The notes below the pieces were generated by a model that saw only the letters and a list, made by a program, of their open reading frames with translations, made no database searches and was not told where the DNA came from. From Lachnospiraceae bacterium (GTDB lineage Bacteria > Bacillota > Clostridia > Lachnospirales > Lachnospiraceae): a DNA stretch of 64,000 nt. Where the stretch lies: positions 28,671-92,670 of the forward strand of contig JAGAPK010000028.1 of NCBI GenBank assembly GCA_017623295.1. The letters are read 5' to 3'. Positions 18,538 to 27,873 of the stretch are shown here, one piece after another. How positions within the stretch are numbered: the first letter of the stretch is position 1; each line of letters opens with the position of its first letter. Position numbers and translations under genes: made by a program.

Positions 18538-19590
18538 ATGAAAAAGACAAAATTGGCAGCGGCGCTGCTTTTGACAGGAGTTCTTTTTACGGGCTGTGGA
18601 AGTTCTAAGAGCGAATATTATGATGCCGGAGCCGGCTATTACGCAACGGAAGCTACTACGGAGGAAGCGGTTATTTACGAAGAAGAAGCTGCTGCCGAGG
18701 AATATACGGAAGAATATACCGAGGATGCGGCTATGGAAACTGCAGAAGGAGCAACCGAAGCCGGCACAGAAACGCTGGATGAAAATACACAGGCACAGGA
18801 ACGGAAGTTAATTAAGACAGTTGACTTATATGTGGAAACAGAAAACTATGATACTTTGCTTACAAATCTGGAGAAACAGGTAGAAGAACTGGGTGGCTAT
18901 ATTGAATATCAGTATCAGTATAATGGTAGCAGTTATTCCAGATATGAAGAAATTCGAAATGCTCAGATGTCAATCCGTATTCCGGTAAATCGTCTGGATG
19001 AATTTATTGGCAAAGTAGAAGAACAGTCCAATGTAACCAATAAGGAAGAAAGAGTCGAGGATGTTACACTTCAATATGTGGACTTGGAAAGTCGTAAGAC
19101 AGCACTGATTACCGAGCAGGAGCGATTATTGGAGCTGCTTGAGAAAGCCGAGTCAGTAGAAGATATTATTTCCATTGAACAGCGACTTTCTGAAGTGAGA
19201 TATGAACTGGAAAGTATGGAGTCTCAGCTTCGTACGTTGGATAACAAGATTGATTATAGTACCATTAATTTAAGTATTCAGGAAGTACAAAGAATAACGA
19301 CTACAACAGAACCAACGTTGCTTGGAAGAATGAAAAACGGTATTATGAACAGCTTCTACGATATTGGAACAGAAATTGAGGATGGCTTTGTATGGTTTGT
19401 AATTAACATTCCTTATTTCCTTATCTGGATTGTAGTAATCGTTGTGATTATTGTTGTGCTCCGTGTGATTTTGAAACGCAGAAAAAAGAAATGTGCAGCC
19501 CAAAAGGAAAAAGACAAGGTATTAGCACTGGAAGCAGAAAAAGCGGAAAAAGAAATCAAAGAAAAAATGCAGGAAGAGGATAAAAAATAA
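18538..19590 (+). CDS. DUF4349 lipoprotein with C-terminal membrane segment
   Basis: A 350-residue envelope protein. The N-terminus is a lipoprotein signal peptide with lipobox LFTGCGSS (Cys near residue 20). A Glu/Thr-rich acidic spacer follows (about 25-90). The DUF4349 domain then covers about 95-270, with a coiled-coil centre (LITEQERLLELLEKAESVED, SEVRYELESMESQLR). A strong transmembrane segment (FLIWIVVIVVIIVVLRVI) lies near 290-315, followed by a basic and acidic cytoplasmic tail. The lipid anchor and the late membrane segment would fix both ends to the membrane with the coiled coil outside. AGAGGGGAAGG precedes the ATG. Function of DUF4349 is not established. Co-transcription with era is likely, since era begins two bases after its stop. 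Confidence 0.85.
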   Translation: MKKTKLAAALLLTGVLFTGCGSSKSEYYDAGAGYYATEATTEEAVIYEEEAAAEEYTEEYTEDAAMETAEGATEAGTETLDENTQAQERKLIKTVDLYVETENYDTLLTNLEKQVEELGGYIEYQYQYNGSSYSRYEEIRNAQMSIRIPVNRLDEFIGKVEEQSNVTNKEERVEDVTLQYVDLESRKTALITEQERLLELLEKAESVEDIISIEQRLSEVRYELESMESQLRTLDNKIDYSTINLSIQEVQRITTTTEPTLLGRMKNGIMNSFYDIGTEIEDGFVWFVINIPYFLIWIVVIVVIIVVLRVILKRRKKKCAAQKEKDKVLALEAEKAEKEIKEKMQEEDKK

Positions 19591-19592
19591 CG

Positions 19593-20498
19593 ATGGAGAA
19601 GGCGAATTTTAAGTCAGGCTTTGCAACCCTTATAGGAAGACCGAATGTAGGAAAATCCACTTTGATGAATTGTCTGATTGGACAGAAAATTGCGATTACT
19701 TCCAATAAACCGCAGACGACACGAAACCGGATTCAGACAGTTTATACATCGGAAGAAGGACAGATTGTTTTCTTAGATACACCAGGCATTCATAAGGCAA
19801 AGAATAAACTGGGCAATTACATGGTAAATGTAGCAGAACGTACCTTATCAGAAGTTGATGTGGTATTATGGCTGGTAGAACCTACCAATTATATCGGGGC
19901 GGGCGAGCAGCATATTATTGAACAGTTGAAGAAAACCAAAACACCGGTTATTCTGGTTATCAACAAAATTGATACTGTGAAAAAAGAAGAGATTCTGCTT
20001 TTCATTGACACATATAGAAAACAGATGGATTTCGCAGAGATTGTTCCGGTTTCAGCACTCAAGGGAGACGGAACTGACGATTTGATTGACTGTATTATGA
20101 AGTATTTACCTTACGGACAGCCGTTCTATGATGAAGATACTGTAACAGACCAGCCGATTCGTCAGATTGTGGCAGAGTTAATTCGTGAGAAAGCGCTTCG
20201 TTGTCTGGAAGATGAAATTCCACACGGTATTGCGGTTACCATTGAGTCTATGAACTTTAGAAAACATATCGTAGACATTGATGCAACGATTGTTTGCGAA
20301 AGGGATTCCCACAAAGGCATCATTATCGGAAAGCAGGGACAGATGCTTAAGAAAATCGGTTCTCAGGCAAGACCGGATATTGAAGATTTGGTAGAATCCC
20401 AGGTGAATTTGAAACTTTGGGTAAAGGTAAAAAAGGACTGGAGAGACAGTGATTTTCTTCTGAAAAATTTCGGATATAATCCAAAGGATTCCGAATAG
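19593..20498 (+). CDS. era: GTPase Era
   Basis: Essential GTPase that binds the 3' end of 16S rRNA and helps mature the 30S subunit. The G domain has G1 GRPNVGKST (15-23), the Thr of the G2 loop in PQTTRN, G3 DTPG, G4 NKID and G5 VSALKG. The C-terminal type II KH domain is seen in HKGIIIGKQGQMLKKIG. At 301 residues it has the normal length. It begins two bases after the DUF4349 gene. The downstream order, a YqzL-like gene then recO, is the conserved Firmicute order and supports the call. Confidence 0.97.
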   Translation: MEKANFKSGFATLIGRPNVGKSTLMNCLIGQKIAITSNKPQTTRNRIQTVYTSEEGQIVFLDTPGIHKAKNKLGNYMVNVAERTLSEVDVVLWLVEPTNYIGAGEQHIIEQLKKTKTPVILVINKIDTVKKEEILLFIDTYRKQMDFAEIVPVSALKGDGTDDLIDCIMKYLPYGQPFYDEDTVTDQPIRQIVAELIREKALRCLEDEIPHGIAVTIESMNFRKHIVDIDATIVCERDSHKGIIIGKQGQMLKKIGSQARPDIEDLVESQVNLKLWVKVKKDWRDSDFLLKNFGYNPKDSE

Positions 20499-20551
20499 AA
20501 AAAAGGAAAAAAGCGAACCCTAATAGCATAGATTTGGCTAGGGGGCTTAAG

Positions 20552-20737
20552 ATGAACGAGGAAAATTACTGGGAACGATTTCTTATGACAGGAAGCGTGC
20601 AGGACTTTCTGGCATATAAAAATGCGGTACAAGATGTAAATAATGATAGAGCCACAGGTTCTGTCAGGGAAGAAGAGTCGGGTGAACATTCTCATGCAGG
20701 AGTTTACAGAGATTACGGGAATGATTTTAAAGGCTGA
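20552..20737 (+). CDS. YqzL-like small protein between era and recO, 61 aa
   Basis: The first half reads ENYWERFLMTGSVQDFLAYK, which resembles Bacillus YqzL (WKVFSQTGNIDTYLLFKE as I recall it) and occupies the same place between era and recO. The C-terminal half (about 25-61) is unrelated and polar. It overlaps the start of recO by 44 bases in another frame. ATG 20552 is preceded by AGGGGG (20540-20545), which lies in the right arm of a small hairpin (CCCTA / TAGGG). An earlier in-frame start at 20534 has no ribosome binding site. Function is unknown in the family. Confidence 0.65.
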   Translation: MNEENYWERFLMTGSVQDFLAYKNAVQDVNNDRATGSVREEESGEHSHAGVYRDYGNDFKG

Positions 20738-21344
20738 ACCAATCGGCGAGTATGATAGAAGAGTTGTCATTCTGACCAAGGAAAAAGGAAAGATATCGGC
20801 ATTTGCCAAAGGTGCAAGAAAGCAGACCAGCAGACTGCTTGCCGCTACCAATCCTTTTTCTTTTGGGAAATTTAAATTATACGTGGGAAGAACTTCTTAT
20901 AATTTAATGGAAGCCAATATCAGCAATTATTTTGAAGGTCTTCGGGAAGATTTTGAAGGCGCGTATTACGGAATGTATTTTCTGGAAGTTATGGATTATT
21001 ATACAAGAGAGAATAATGAAGATAAAGAAATGTTAAAACTTTTGTATCAGTCCCTGCGTGCACTTATGCATGAAAAATTTCCCAACCGGTTAGTGCGCTA
21101 CATATTTGAGATGAAAGCAATGGTTCTTAGTGGTGAATTTCCCGGTGTGCCACAGAAAGGAAACTGGGAAGAATCCACAATCTATGCAATACAGTACATT
21201 ATGACTTCCAGTGTGGAAAAATTATATACTTTTTCAGTAACAGACGAGGTTTTGGCGCAGCTAAAAGAAATTGCCGACACTTACAGAAAACGTTATATTG
21301 ACAGGACGTTTAAAAGTCTGGAAATTGTGGATAATCTTTTCTAG
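20694..21344 (+). CDS. recO: DNA repair protein RecO
   Basis: Recombination mediator that works with RecF and RecR to load RecA on single-stranded gaps. The N-terminal OB fold is recognisable in GMILKAEPIGEYDRRVVILT and GKISAFAKGARK; the remainder is the helical RecO C-terminal domain. The 216-residue length is slightly short (family about 240-250), and the usual zinc-finger cysteines of the C-terminal domain are not visible. I chose ATG 20694 because the protein then begins as in relatives; 17 further in-frame codons upstream (from 20643) do not look like RecO. The Shine-Dalgarno is weak (GGTGAA), so translation may be coupled to the overlapping YqzL-like gene. Confidence 0.88.
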   Translation: MQEFTEITGMILKAEPIGEYDRRVVILTKEKGKISAFAKGARKQTSRLLAATNPFSFGKFKLYVGRTSYNLMEANISNYFEGLREDFEGAYYGMYFLEVMDYYTRENNEDKEMLKLLYQSLRALMHEKFPNRLVRYIFEMKAMVLSGEFPGVPQKGNWEESTIYAIQYIMTSSVEKLYTFSVTDEVLAQLKEIADTYRKRYIDRTFKSLEIVDNLF

Positions 21345-21367
21345 AAAGATAAACTTAAAGATGTGTG

Positions 21368-21396
21368 TTGAAAATCCCGGATAAGTCGGATATAAT
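21368..21396 (+). promoter_or_regulatory. Sigma-A promoter for the 21439 lipoprotein gene
   Basis: TTGAAA (21368-21373), a 17-base spacer and perfect TATAAT (21391-21396), 42 bases before the lipoprotein start. Confidence 0.7.
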
Positions 21397-21438
21397 GTAA
21401 AGTTGTTAGCGGTTGGTAAACCGAGAGGGGACAGATTT

Positions 21439-22029
21439 ATGCAGAAATGGAAATTGACTCTTTTAGTAATGGCAGCGGCTTGTGTGATGGCCGGATGCAG
21501 TAAATTTAATCTTCCTGATATTAATACGGTTTCTGTTCAGAAGGATGGAAGTATCAAACAGACAATTGTGGAGCAGTTTGAACGAAATTACTATGATGTA
21601 GATGAACTGACTGCTATGGCGCAGGAGAAAGTGGAGAAGTTCAGTAATGGAACGGACAGTATTGTTTGCGATTCCATCGAAGCAAAGGATGGCAAAGTTG
21701 TTGTCGAGATGACATATCAGACAGGAACAGATTATGCGGAGTTTAATAATAGAGAACTTTTTAGCGGTACGGTTGCAGAAGCAAACGCACAAGGTTATTC
21801 TCTGAAAGATGCTGTAACAGAAGACGGTACGGATATTAGTGAAGAACAGCTGGCAGAAGTGAATGAAAATCATGTGGTTGTCATTCAGACCAAAGAAGGG
21901 GAAGAACTGGATGTAGAGGTATACGGTAAAATTTTGTATACGAGTGGAAACATTATTCTTTCCGGCAAGAAGGTCGCTTATATTGCACCGGAGGGAGAGG
22001 ACATGCTCTCTTATATAATTTTTCAGTAA
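21439..22029 (+). CDS. Small lipoprotein of unknown function, 196 aa
   Basis: A secreted lipoprotein. The signal peptide runs MQKWKLTLLVMAAACVMAGC with lipobox MAGC, so Cys20 would be lipidated. The mature part is acidic and mostly beta-like, containing VSVQKDGSIKQTIVEQF, which resembles a beta-sandwich start, and ending with a possible strand pair (VEVYGKILYTSGNIILSGKK). I chose ATG 21439 because GAGAGGGG precedes it by 8 bases; an earlier in-frame start at 21403 lies too near the promoter. The gene has its own promoter and no obvious partner. The family is not known to me. Confidence 0.75.
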   Translation: MQKWKLTLLVMAAACVMAGCSKFNLPDINTVSVQKDGSIKQTIVEQFERNYYDVDELTAMAQEKVEKFSNGTDSIVCDSIEAKDGKVVVEMTYQTGTDYAEFNNRELFSGTVAEANAQGYSLKDAVTEDGTDISEEQLAEVNENHVVVIQTKEGEELDVEVYGKILYTSGNIILSGKKVAYIAPEGEDMLSYIIFQ

Positions 22030-22094
22030 ATGAAGTAGAATAAAACCGTATGAAACAAAAACGGTAAAGAATAAAAAGATGTGAGGGAAAAATC

Positions 22095-23483
22095 ATGGAA
22101 AAGACAATGGAAAAAATTGTAGCTTTAGCGAAAGCAAGAGGATTTGTATATCCGGGCTCTGAGATTTATGGCGGATTGGCAAATACATGGGATTACGGTA
22201 ATCTTGGTGTTGAGTTAAAGAACAATGTAAAAAAAGCATGGTGGCAGAAGTTCGTAATGGAAAATCCATATAACGTAGGTGTAGACTGTGCGATTCTGAT
22301 GAATCCGCAGACATGGGTTGCTTCCGGACATTTAGGCGGCTTCTCTGATCCGCTTATGGATTGTAAAGAATGCCATGAGCGTTTCCGTGCTGATAAATTG
22401 ATTGAAGATTTTGCACAGGAAAATGGTATTGAATTAACAGAATCTATCGATGCATGGACACAGCAGCAGATGAAAGATTTTGTGGAAGATAAAAATATTC
22501 CGTGTCCTACCTGCGGAAAGCATAACTTTACAGATATCAGACAGTTCAACCTGATGTTCAAGACGTTCCAGGGTGTAACAGAAGATGCTAAGAATACGGT
22601 TTATTTAAGACCGGAAACAGCACAGGGTATCTTTGTAAACTTTAAGAATGTACAGAGAACTTCCCGTAAGAAAATTCCGTTTGGTATCGGACAGATTGGT
22701 AAGTCTTTCCGTAACGAGATTACTCCTGGTAACTTTACTTTCCGTACCAGAGAATTTGAGCAGATGGAACTGGAATTCTTCTGTGAGCCTGGTACAGATT
22801 TAGAGTGGTTCCAGTATTGGAGAGGTTTCTGCCGTGACTGGTTACTTTCACTTGGTATCAAAGAAGAGGAAATGAGACTTCGTGACCATTCTCCGGAAGA
22901 ACTTTGCTTCTATTCCAAAGGAACAACCGATATTGAGTTCTTATTCCCATTTGGATGGGGTGAACTCTGGGGTATTGCTGACAGAACAGATTATGACTTA
23001 ACACAGCACCAGAATACTTCCGGTGAAGATATGTCATATTTTGATGATGTGAAGAATGAAAGATATGTTCCATATGTTATTGAGCCATCTCTTGGAGCAG
23101 ACCGTGTAGTTCTTGCATTCCTTTGTGCAGCTTATGATGAAGAAGAAATCGGAGAAGGAGATGTTCGTACCGTATTACATTTCCATCCGGCACTTGCACC
23201 GGTTAAGATTGGTGTGCTTCCATTATCCAAGAAATTAAATGAAGGTGCAGAGAAAATCTTTACAGAGTTATCTAAGAAATATAACTGTGAATTTGATGAT
23301 AGAGGTAACATTGGTAAGAGATATCGTAGACAGGATGAAATCGGTACTCCATTCTGTATTACATACGATTTCGAGTCTGAAACAGATCAGTGCGTAACGA
23401 TTCGTTTCCGTGATTCTATGGAGCAGGAGAGAGTTGCGATTAAAGATCTGGATGCTTACTTTGCAGATAAATTTACTTTCTAA
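22095..23483 (+). CDS. glyQS: Glycyl-tRNA synthetase, single-chain dimeric type
   Basis: Charges tRNA-Gly with glycine. The 462-residue protein is the homodimeric class II type found in Clostridia, Bacteroidetes and eukaryotes, not the GlyQ/GlyS tetramer. Motif 1 is near [13 protein letters not shown], motif 2 in [20 protein letters not shown], and motif 3 in [14 protein letters not shown] zinc-binding pair of cysteines is visible in CKECHERF and CPTCGKHNF. The C-terminal anticodon-binding domain begins near [20 protein letters not shown] precedes the start. The 65-base upstream gap has no T-box leader. alaS follows by 36 bases, so the two synthetases may be co-transcribed. Confidence 0.95.
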   Translation: MEKTMEKIVALAKARGFVYPGSEIYGGLANTWDYGNLGVELKNNVKKAWWQKFVMENPYNVGVDCAILMNPQTWVASGHLGGFSDPLMDCKECHERFRADKLIEDFAQENGIELTESIDAWTQQQMKDFVEDKNIPCPTCGKHNFTDIRQFNLMFKTFQGVTEDAKNTVYLRPETAQGIFVNFKNVQRTSRKKIPFGIGQIGKSFRNEITPGNFTFRTREFEQMELEFFCEPGTDLEWFQYWRGFCRDWLLSLGIKEEEMRLRDHSPEELCFYSKGTTDIEFLFPFGWGELWGIADRTDYDLTQHQNTSGEDMSYFDDVKNERYVPYVIEPSLGADRVVLAFLCAAYDEEEIGEGDVRTVLHFHPALAPVKIGVLPLSKKLNEGAEKIFTELSKKYNCEFDDRGNIGKRYRRQDEIGTPFCITYDFESETDQCVTIRFRDSMEQERVAIKDLDAYFADKFTF

Positions 23484-23519
23484 AATAGGACAAAAGGCGA
23501 TATAGAAGGGAACATAACT

Positions 23520-26159
23520 ATGAAACAATACGGTGTTAATGAACTTAGAAGAATGTTTCTTGAATTTTTTGAAAGCAAGGAACACTTGAAAATGAAAAGT
23601 TTTTCACTGGTACCACACAATGATAACAGCTTGTTGCTGATTAACTCAGGTATGGCACCTTTGAAACCATATTTTACAGGTCAGGAAATTCCACCAAGAA
23701 AACGCGTAACAACCTGTCAGAAATGTATCCGTACAGGAGATTTGGAGAATGTTGGTAAGACAGCAAGACACGGTACTTTCTTTGAAATGCTTGGTAACTT
23801 CTCTTTTGGTGATTACTTTAAACACGAAGCAATTGCATGGAGTTGGGAATTTTTAACAGAAGTAGTAGGACTTGATAAAGAAAGACTTTATCCGTCTATC
23901 TATGAAAATGATGAAGAAGCATTTGAAATCTGGAATAAGGAAATCGGCATTGCACCGGAACGTATTTTCCGTTTTGGCAAAGCTGATAACTTCTGGGAGC
24001 ATGGTTCTGGTCCATGTGGTCCATGTTCTGAAATTTATTATGATCGTGGCGAAAAATACGGCTGTGGTAAACCGGATTGTACAGTAGGTTGTGATTGTGA
24101 CCGTTACATGGAAATCTGGAACAACGTATTTACCCAGTTTGATAATGACGGTAAAGGTAATTATACCGAATTAGTGCAGAAAAATATTGATACCGGTATG
24201 GGACTTGAGCGACTTGCTTCTGTTGTACAGGATGTGGATTCTATTTTTGATGTGGATACGGTTCTGGCACTTCGTACAAGAGTATGTGAAATCGCAGGTG
24301 TTGCTTACAAAGAAGATTATGATACTGATGTTTCTATCCGTATCATTACAGACCATATACGTTCTGCAACATTTATGATTTCTGATGGTATTATGCCATC
24401 TAACGAGGGACGTGGCTATGTTCTCAGACGTATTATTCGTAGAGCAGCCCGTCAGGGGCGTAAACTGGGAGTTCAGGGAACATTCCTTGCAAACTTAAGT
24501 AATACGGTTATCGAAGGTTCCAAAGATGGTTATCCGGAATTGGAAGAAAAGAAAGAATTTATTTTCAATGTATTAACAGAAGAAGAAAATAAATTTAACA
24601 AGACAATCGATCAGGGCTTAAGTATTCTGGCAGAAATGGAAGAGTCCATGACAAAGGAAGGTGTGAAAGAACTTTCCGGTGAAAATGCATTTAAATTATA
24701 TGATACTTATGGATTCCCAATTGATTTAACAAAGGAAATTCTGGAAGAAAAAGGATTCACCGTAGATGAAGCTGGTTTTAAGGCTGCTATGGAAGAACAG
24801 AAGGTAAAAGCTCGTAGTGCTCGTAAAGTAACAAACTATATGGGTGCCGATGTTACCGTATACGAATCCATTGACCCAAGTATAACTTCCGTATTTGTAG
24901 GTTATGATAAATTAGTGCATGATTCTAAGATTTCTGTTCTGACAACAGAAACAGAATTGGTAGAAGCACTTACTGATGGCGAAATCGGAACTATTTTTGT
25001 AGATGAAACACCTTTCTATGCTACAATGGGTGGACAGGTTGGCGATATCGGTATTATCCGCTGCGCTGACGGTGAATTCAAAGTAGAAGATACAGTTAAG
25101 ATGTTGGGCGGTAAAGTTGGACATATCGGACGTGTTGTAAAAGGTATGTTTAAAGTAGGTGATACCGTTACTCTGGAAGTAGATGAAGAAAGAAGAACAG
25201 CAACTTGTAAAAATCACAGTGCAACACACCTTTTACAGAAAGCGCTGCGTATGGTACTTGGTACTCACGTAGAACAGGCTGGTTCATACAATGATGGTGA
25301 AAGACTTCGTTTTGACTTCTCACATTTCTCTGCAATGACACCGGATGAACTGGCTCAGGTTGAGAAAATTGTAAATGAGAAAATTGCAGAAAATATACCT
25401 GTTGTAACCGAAGTTATGACAGTAGAAGAAGCAAAGAAAACAGGAGCAATGGCTCTGTTTGGAGAAAAATACGGTGAAACAGTACGTGTCGTAGAAATGG
25501 GTGAGTTCTCCAAAGAATTCTGCGGCGGTACACATGTAAAAAATACCGGTGTAATTTCTTCCTTCAAGATTATTTCTGAGAATGGTGTAGCAGCCGGTGT
25601 CAGAAGAATTGAAGCTTTGACAGGTAATGGCGTAGTAAAATACTATGCTGATTTGGAAGCAAAACTGGAAGAAGCTGCAAAAGTATTAAAAACAACTCCG
25701 GCAAATCTGTTAGAACGTTGTGAGCACTTAATGGCTGAAATGAAGGCTTTGCAGAGTGAAAACGAATCCTTAAAGAGCAAGGCAGCCAAAGATGCACTTG
25801 GTGATGTTATGAACCAGGTACAGGAAGTAAAAGGTGTAAAACTTCTGGCAGCGAAGGTTTCCGGTGTGGATATGAATGGTCTGCGTGACTTAGGCGATCA
25901 GTTGAAAGAAAAACTGGGCGAAGGTGTTGTTGTATTGATTTCCGATACAGATGGCAAAGTAAGTCTGGTAGCAATGGCAACCGATGGTGCAATGGCAAAA
26001 GGTGCACATGCAGGTAATTTGATTAAAGGTATTGCAGCACTTGTTGGCGGTGGCGGCGGTGGTCGTCCGAATATGGCACAGGCCGGTGGTAAAAATCCAG
26101 CAGGAATTGATGCTGCAATTGCAGAAACTGCAAAGGTATTAGAAGGTCAGCTTGCTTAA
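23520..26159 (+). CDS. alaS: Alanyl-tRNA synthetase
   Basis: Charges tRNA-Ala and clears mischarged Ser/Gly-tRNA-Ala. Order: class II catalytic domain at the start (RRMFLEFFESKEHL, MLGNFSFGDYFK, motif 3 near SNEGRGYVLRRIIRRA), the tRNA-recognition domain, the editing domain with zinc ligands SATHLLQKALR and CGGTHVKNTG, then the C-Ala oligomerisation domain with the Gly-rich stretch VGGGGGGRPNMAQAGG. The 879-residue length is normal. It starts after AGAAGGGAAC and follows glyQS by 36 bases with no T-box. A possible new transcript begins just after it (rpsU promoter). Confidence 0.97.
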   Translation: MKQYGVNELRRMFLEFFESKEHLKMKSFSLVPHNDNSLLLINSGMAPLKPYFTGQEIPPRKRVTTCQKCIRTGDLENVGKTARHGTFFEMLGNFSFGDYFKHEAIAWSWEFLTEVVGLDKERLYPSIYENDEEAFEIWNKEIGIAPERIFRFGKADNFWEHGSGPCGPCSEIYYDRGEKYGCGKPDCTVGCDCDRYMEIWNNVFTQFDNDGKGNYTELVQKNIDTGMGLERLASVVQDVDSIFDVDTVLALRTRVCEIAGVAYKEDYDTDVSIRIITDHIRSATFMISDGIMPSNEGRGYVLRRIIRRAARQGRKLGVQGTFLANLSNTVIEGSKDGYPELEEKKEFIFNVLTEEENKFNKTIDQGLSILAEMEESMTKEGVKELSGENAFKLYDTYGFPIDLTKEILEEKGFTVDEAGFKAAMEEQKVKARSARKVTNYMGADVTVYESIDPSITSVFVGYDKLVHDSKISVLTTETELVEALTDGEIGTIFVDETPFYATMGGQVGDIGIIRCADGEFKVEDTVKMLGGKVGHIGRVVKGMFKVGDTVTLEVDEERRTATCKNHSATHLLQKALRMVLGTHVEQAGSYNDGERLRFDFSHFSAMTPDELAQVEKIVNEKIAENIPVVTEVMTVEEAKKTGAMALFGEKYGETVRVVEMGEFSKEFCGGTHVKNTGVISSFKIISENGVAAGVRRIEALTGNGVVKYYADLEAKLEEAAKVLKTTPANLLERCEHLMAEMKALQSENESLKSKAAKDALGDVMNQVQEVKGVKLLAAKVSGVDMNGLRDLGDQLKEKLGEGVVVLISDTDGKVSLVAMATDGAMAKGAHAGNLIKGIAALVGGGGGGRPNMAQAGGKNPAGIDAAIAETAKVLEGQLA

Positions 26160-26193
26160 TTTTTCGATTTCTCAAGATTTCTAAAAATAATAG

Positions 26194-26221
26194 TTGACTC
26201 ATAACCAATTTGTGGTATAAT
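26194..26221 (+). promoter_or_regulatory. Strong promoter for rpsU
   Basis: TTGACT (26194-26199), a 16-base spacer and TATAAT (26216-26221), with TGG just before the -10 (extended -10). Transcription would start near 26228, at the foot of a perfect hairpin. Confidence 0.75.
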
Positions 26222-26225
26222 CTAT

Positions 26226-26258
26226 ATTGTGTGTAGACACACAATGCACGATTGTGCA
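26226..26258 (+). promoter_or_regulatory. Two hairpins at the 5' end of the rpsU leader
   Basis: ATTGTGTG-TAGA-CACACAAT (26226-26245) is a perfect 8-bp hairpin that would form at the very 5' end of the transcript. It is followed by TGCAC-GATT-GTGCA (26245-26258). About 60 bases then separate them from the rpsU start. They could stabilise the mRNA or bind a protein; inference only. Confidence 0.5.
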
Positions 26259-26316
26259 TAAATAACCCAATCAGTCGAGTTACTAGTTAGGGACTGAAGG
26301 GAGGTCAGGTGCGAAA

Positions 26317-26493
26317 ATGTCAAACGTAATCGTAAAAGAGAACGAGACTTTAGATAGTGCATTACGTCGTTTTAAAAGAAGCTGTGCGAAAGCCGGCATC
26401 CAGCAGGAGATTCGTAAGAGAGAACATTACGAGAAACCAAGTGTAAGACGTAAGAAAAAATCTGAAGCAGCAAGAAAACGTAAATACAACTAA
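26317..26493 (+). CDS. rpsU: 30S ribosomal protein S21
   Basis: A 58-residue basic ribosomal protein of the small subunit, starting [19 protein letters not shown] and ending in a Lys/Arg-rich tail ([17 protein letters not shown]). The motif [12 protein letters not shown] is diagnostic. It has its own strong promoter, a structured leader of about 90 bases and a terminator right after the gene, so it is monocistronic. The ribosome binding site is AAGGGAGGTCAGG, about 10 bases before ATG 26317. Confidence 0.95.
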   Translation: MSNVIVKENETLDSALRRFKRSCAKAGIQQEIRKREHYEKPSVRRKKKSEAARKRKYN

Positions 26494-26504
26494 TTTAAGT
26501 GTAG

Positions 26505-26540
26505 AACAAATCCCTGATTTTTATCAGGGATTTTGTTATT
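26505..26540 (+). terminator. Terminator of rpsU
   Basis: AATCCCTGA pairs with TCAGGGATT around a short T-rich loop, and flanking AACA / TGTT extends the stem (26505-26537) with one bulge. It is followed by TTATTT. Confidence 0.75.
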
Positions 26541-26639
26541 TCCGGATTTTTTAAAGTGACTTTTCCGGATAGGCAGTCATAATAAACCTTTCCTGTTAAT
26601 AACTATGTTATAGAGGAAGAAACGGGAGAGATAGTTTTG

Positions 26640-27818
26640 ATGAAAAGAAAAAAGCGCATATTATGCCGGATTCTGGCATTATGCATGACCGTTACAACTT
26701 TTTCAGGAATCATTCCGGCGAAGGTTTATGCGGCACCGGAGGTTTCTACGCCATCCTATGTGGTTATGGAGGCATCTACGGGACAGATTATTTGTGAACA
26801 GGATGCGGAAACCAGAAGAAGTCCTGCAAGTATTACCAAAATTATGACCTTGCTTATTGTTTTTGAACATCTGAAAAACGGAAGAATTCATTTGGAAGAT
26901 TTGGTGACAACAAGCGCTTATGCGAAGTCGATGGGAGGTTCACAGGTTTTTCTGGAAGAGGGAGAAACCCAGACCTTGGAAACGATGATTAAATGTATCG
27001 CAGTGGCCTCGGGTAATGATGCCAGCGTGGCAGTTGCTGAATACATAGCCGGAAGCGAAGGCGAATTTGTGAAGCTTATGAATGAAAAAGCGGAAAGCCT
27101 CGGTATGCAGAATACTCATTTTGAAGACTGCTGCGGACTTACGGATTCAGATAATCATTATACGTCAGCCAAAGATGTGGCAATTATGTCGCGGGAATTG
27201 ATTACGAAATACCCGGAAGTTTTTGATTATACCGGAATCTGGATGGAAGATATTGTGCATCAGACGGCGCAGGGAACATCTACTTTTACTTTGTCTAGTA
27301 CCAATAAGCTATTAAAACAATATGAGTGGGCAACTGGCTTGAAGACTGGTTCTACTTCAAAAGCGCTCTATTGTTTATCTGCAACAGCAAATAAAGATGG
27401 TATGGAATTGATTGCGGTCGTTATGGCAGCACCGGATAATAAAGCAAGATTTCAGGATGCTATGACCTTGCTTAATTATGGATATAGTGTCAGCCAGATG
27501 TATACGGATGAGAACAAAGATGTGCTTCCGGCACAGAGGGTACAGGGCGGTGTGGAAGAACAGGTAAATCTTACTTATGAGGGAACTTTCCAATATCTTG
27601 ATACTGCCGGAAATAATCTGAGTGATATTCAGAAGGAAATTATTTTGCCGGAAGTGATAGAAGCGCCGGTTACAGAGGGTGATGCTATTGGCGAAGCGGT
27701 ATATAAACTGAATGGTAACCGAATTGGAAGTGTGTCTATTCTTGCAGCGAAGTCTATCGAAAAGGCCGGATATCTGGACTATCTGTATCAGATATGGCAA
27801 AAATACCTTGTTTCATGA
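26640..27818 (+). CDS. Serine-type D-Ala-D-Ala carboxypeptidase (DacF-like), first copy
   Basis: Trims the terminal D-Ala from peptidoglycan stem peptides outside the cell. A signal peptide (RILALCMTVTTFSGIIPAKVYA) precedes the S11 peptidase domain. SxxK is Ser64-Ile-Thr-Lys67 in SPASITKIM, SxN is SGND, and KTG is in LKTGSTSKA. After the catalytic domain comes the C-terminal beta-rich PBP5-associated domain, ending with a basic/amphipathic helix (YLDYLYQIWQKYL). The start is ATG 26640, with TTG 26637 as a minor alternative after GGGAG. A second, different S11 enzyme lies 2.4 kb downstream. In Firmicutes such duplicated enzymes often serve vegetative growth and sporulation; which is which cannot be told here. 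Confidence 0.92.
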   Translation: MKRKKRILCRILALCMTVTTFSGIIPAKVYAAPEVSTPSYVVMEASTGQIICEQDAETRRSPASITKIMTLLIVFEHLKNGRIHLEDLVTTSAYAKSMGGSQVFLEEGETQTLETMIKCIAVASGNDASVAVAEYIAGSEGEFVKLMNEKAESLGMQNTHFEDCCGLTDSDNHYTSAKDVAIMSRELITKYPEVFDYTGIWMEDIVHQTAQGTSTFTLSSTNKLLKQYEWATGLKTGSTSKALYCLSATANKDGMELIAVVMAAPDNKARFQDAMTLLNYGYSVSQMYTDENKDVLPAQRVQGGVEEQVNLTYEGTFQYLDTAGNNLSDIQKEIILPEVIEAPVTEGDAIGEAVYKLNGNRIGSVSILAAKSIEKAGYLDYLYQIWQKYLVS

Positions 27819-27873
27819 AAGGCAAGTGTGATATACTTTATAAGTTACTTTGAATCAATCATGGAGAAGAAGA

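Noticed and set aside
22030-22094. T-box leader for glyQS
   Set aside because: Only 65 bases between genes and no T-box sequence or antiterminator hairpin; the same holds for alaS (23484-23519).
26539-26570. Direct repeat TTTCCGGAT at 26539 and 26562
   Set aside because: Two short copies only, with no clear promoter or regulator link; likely chance or terminator remnants.
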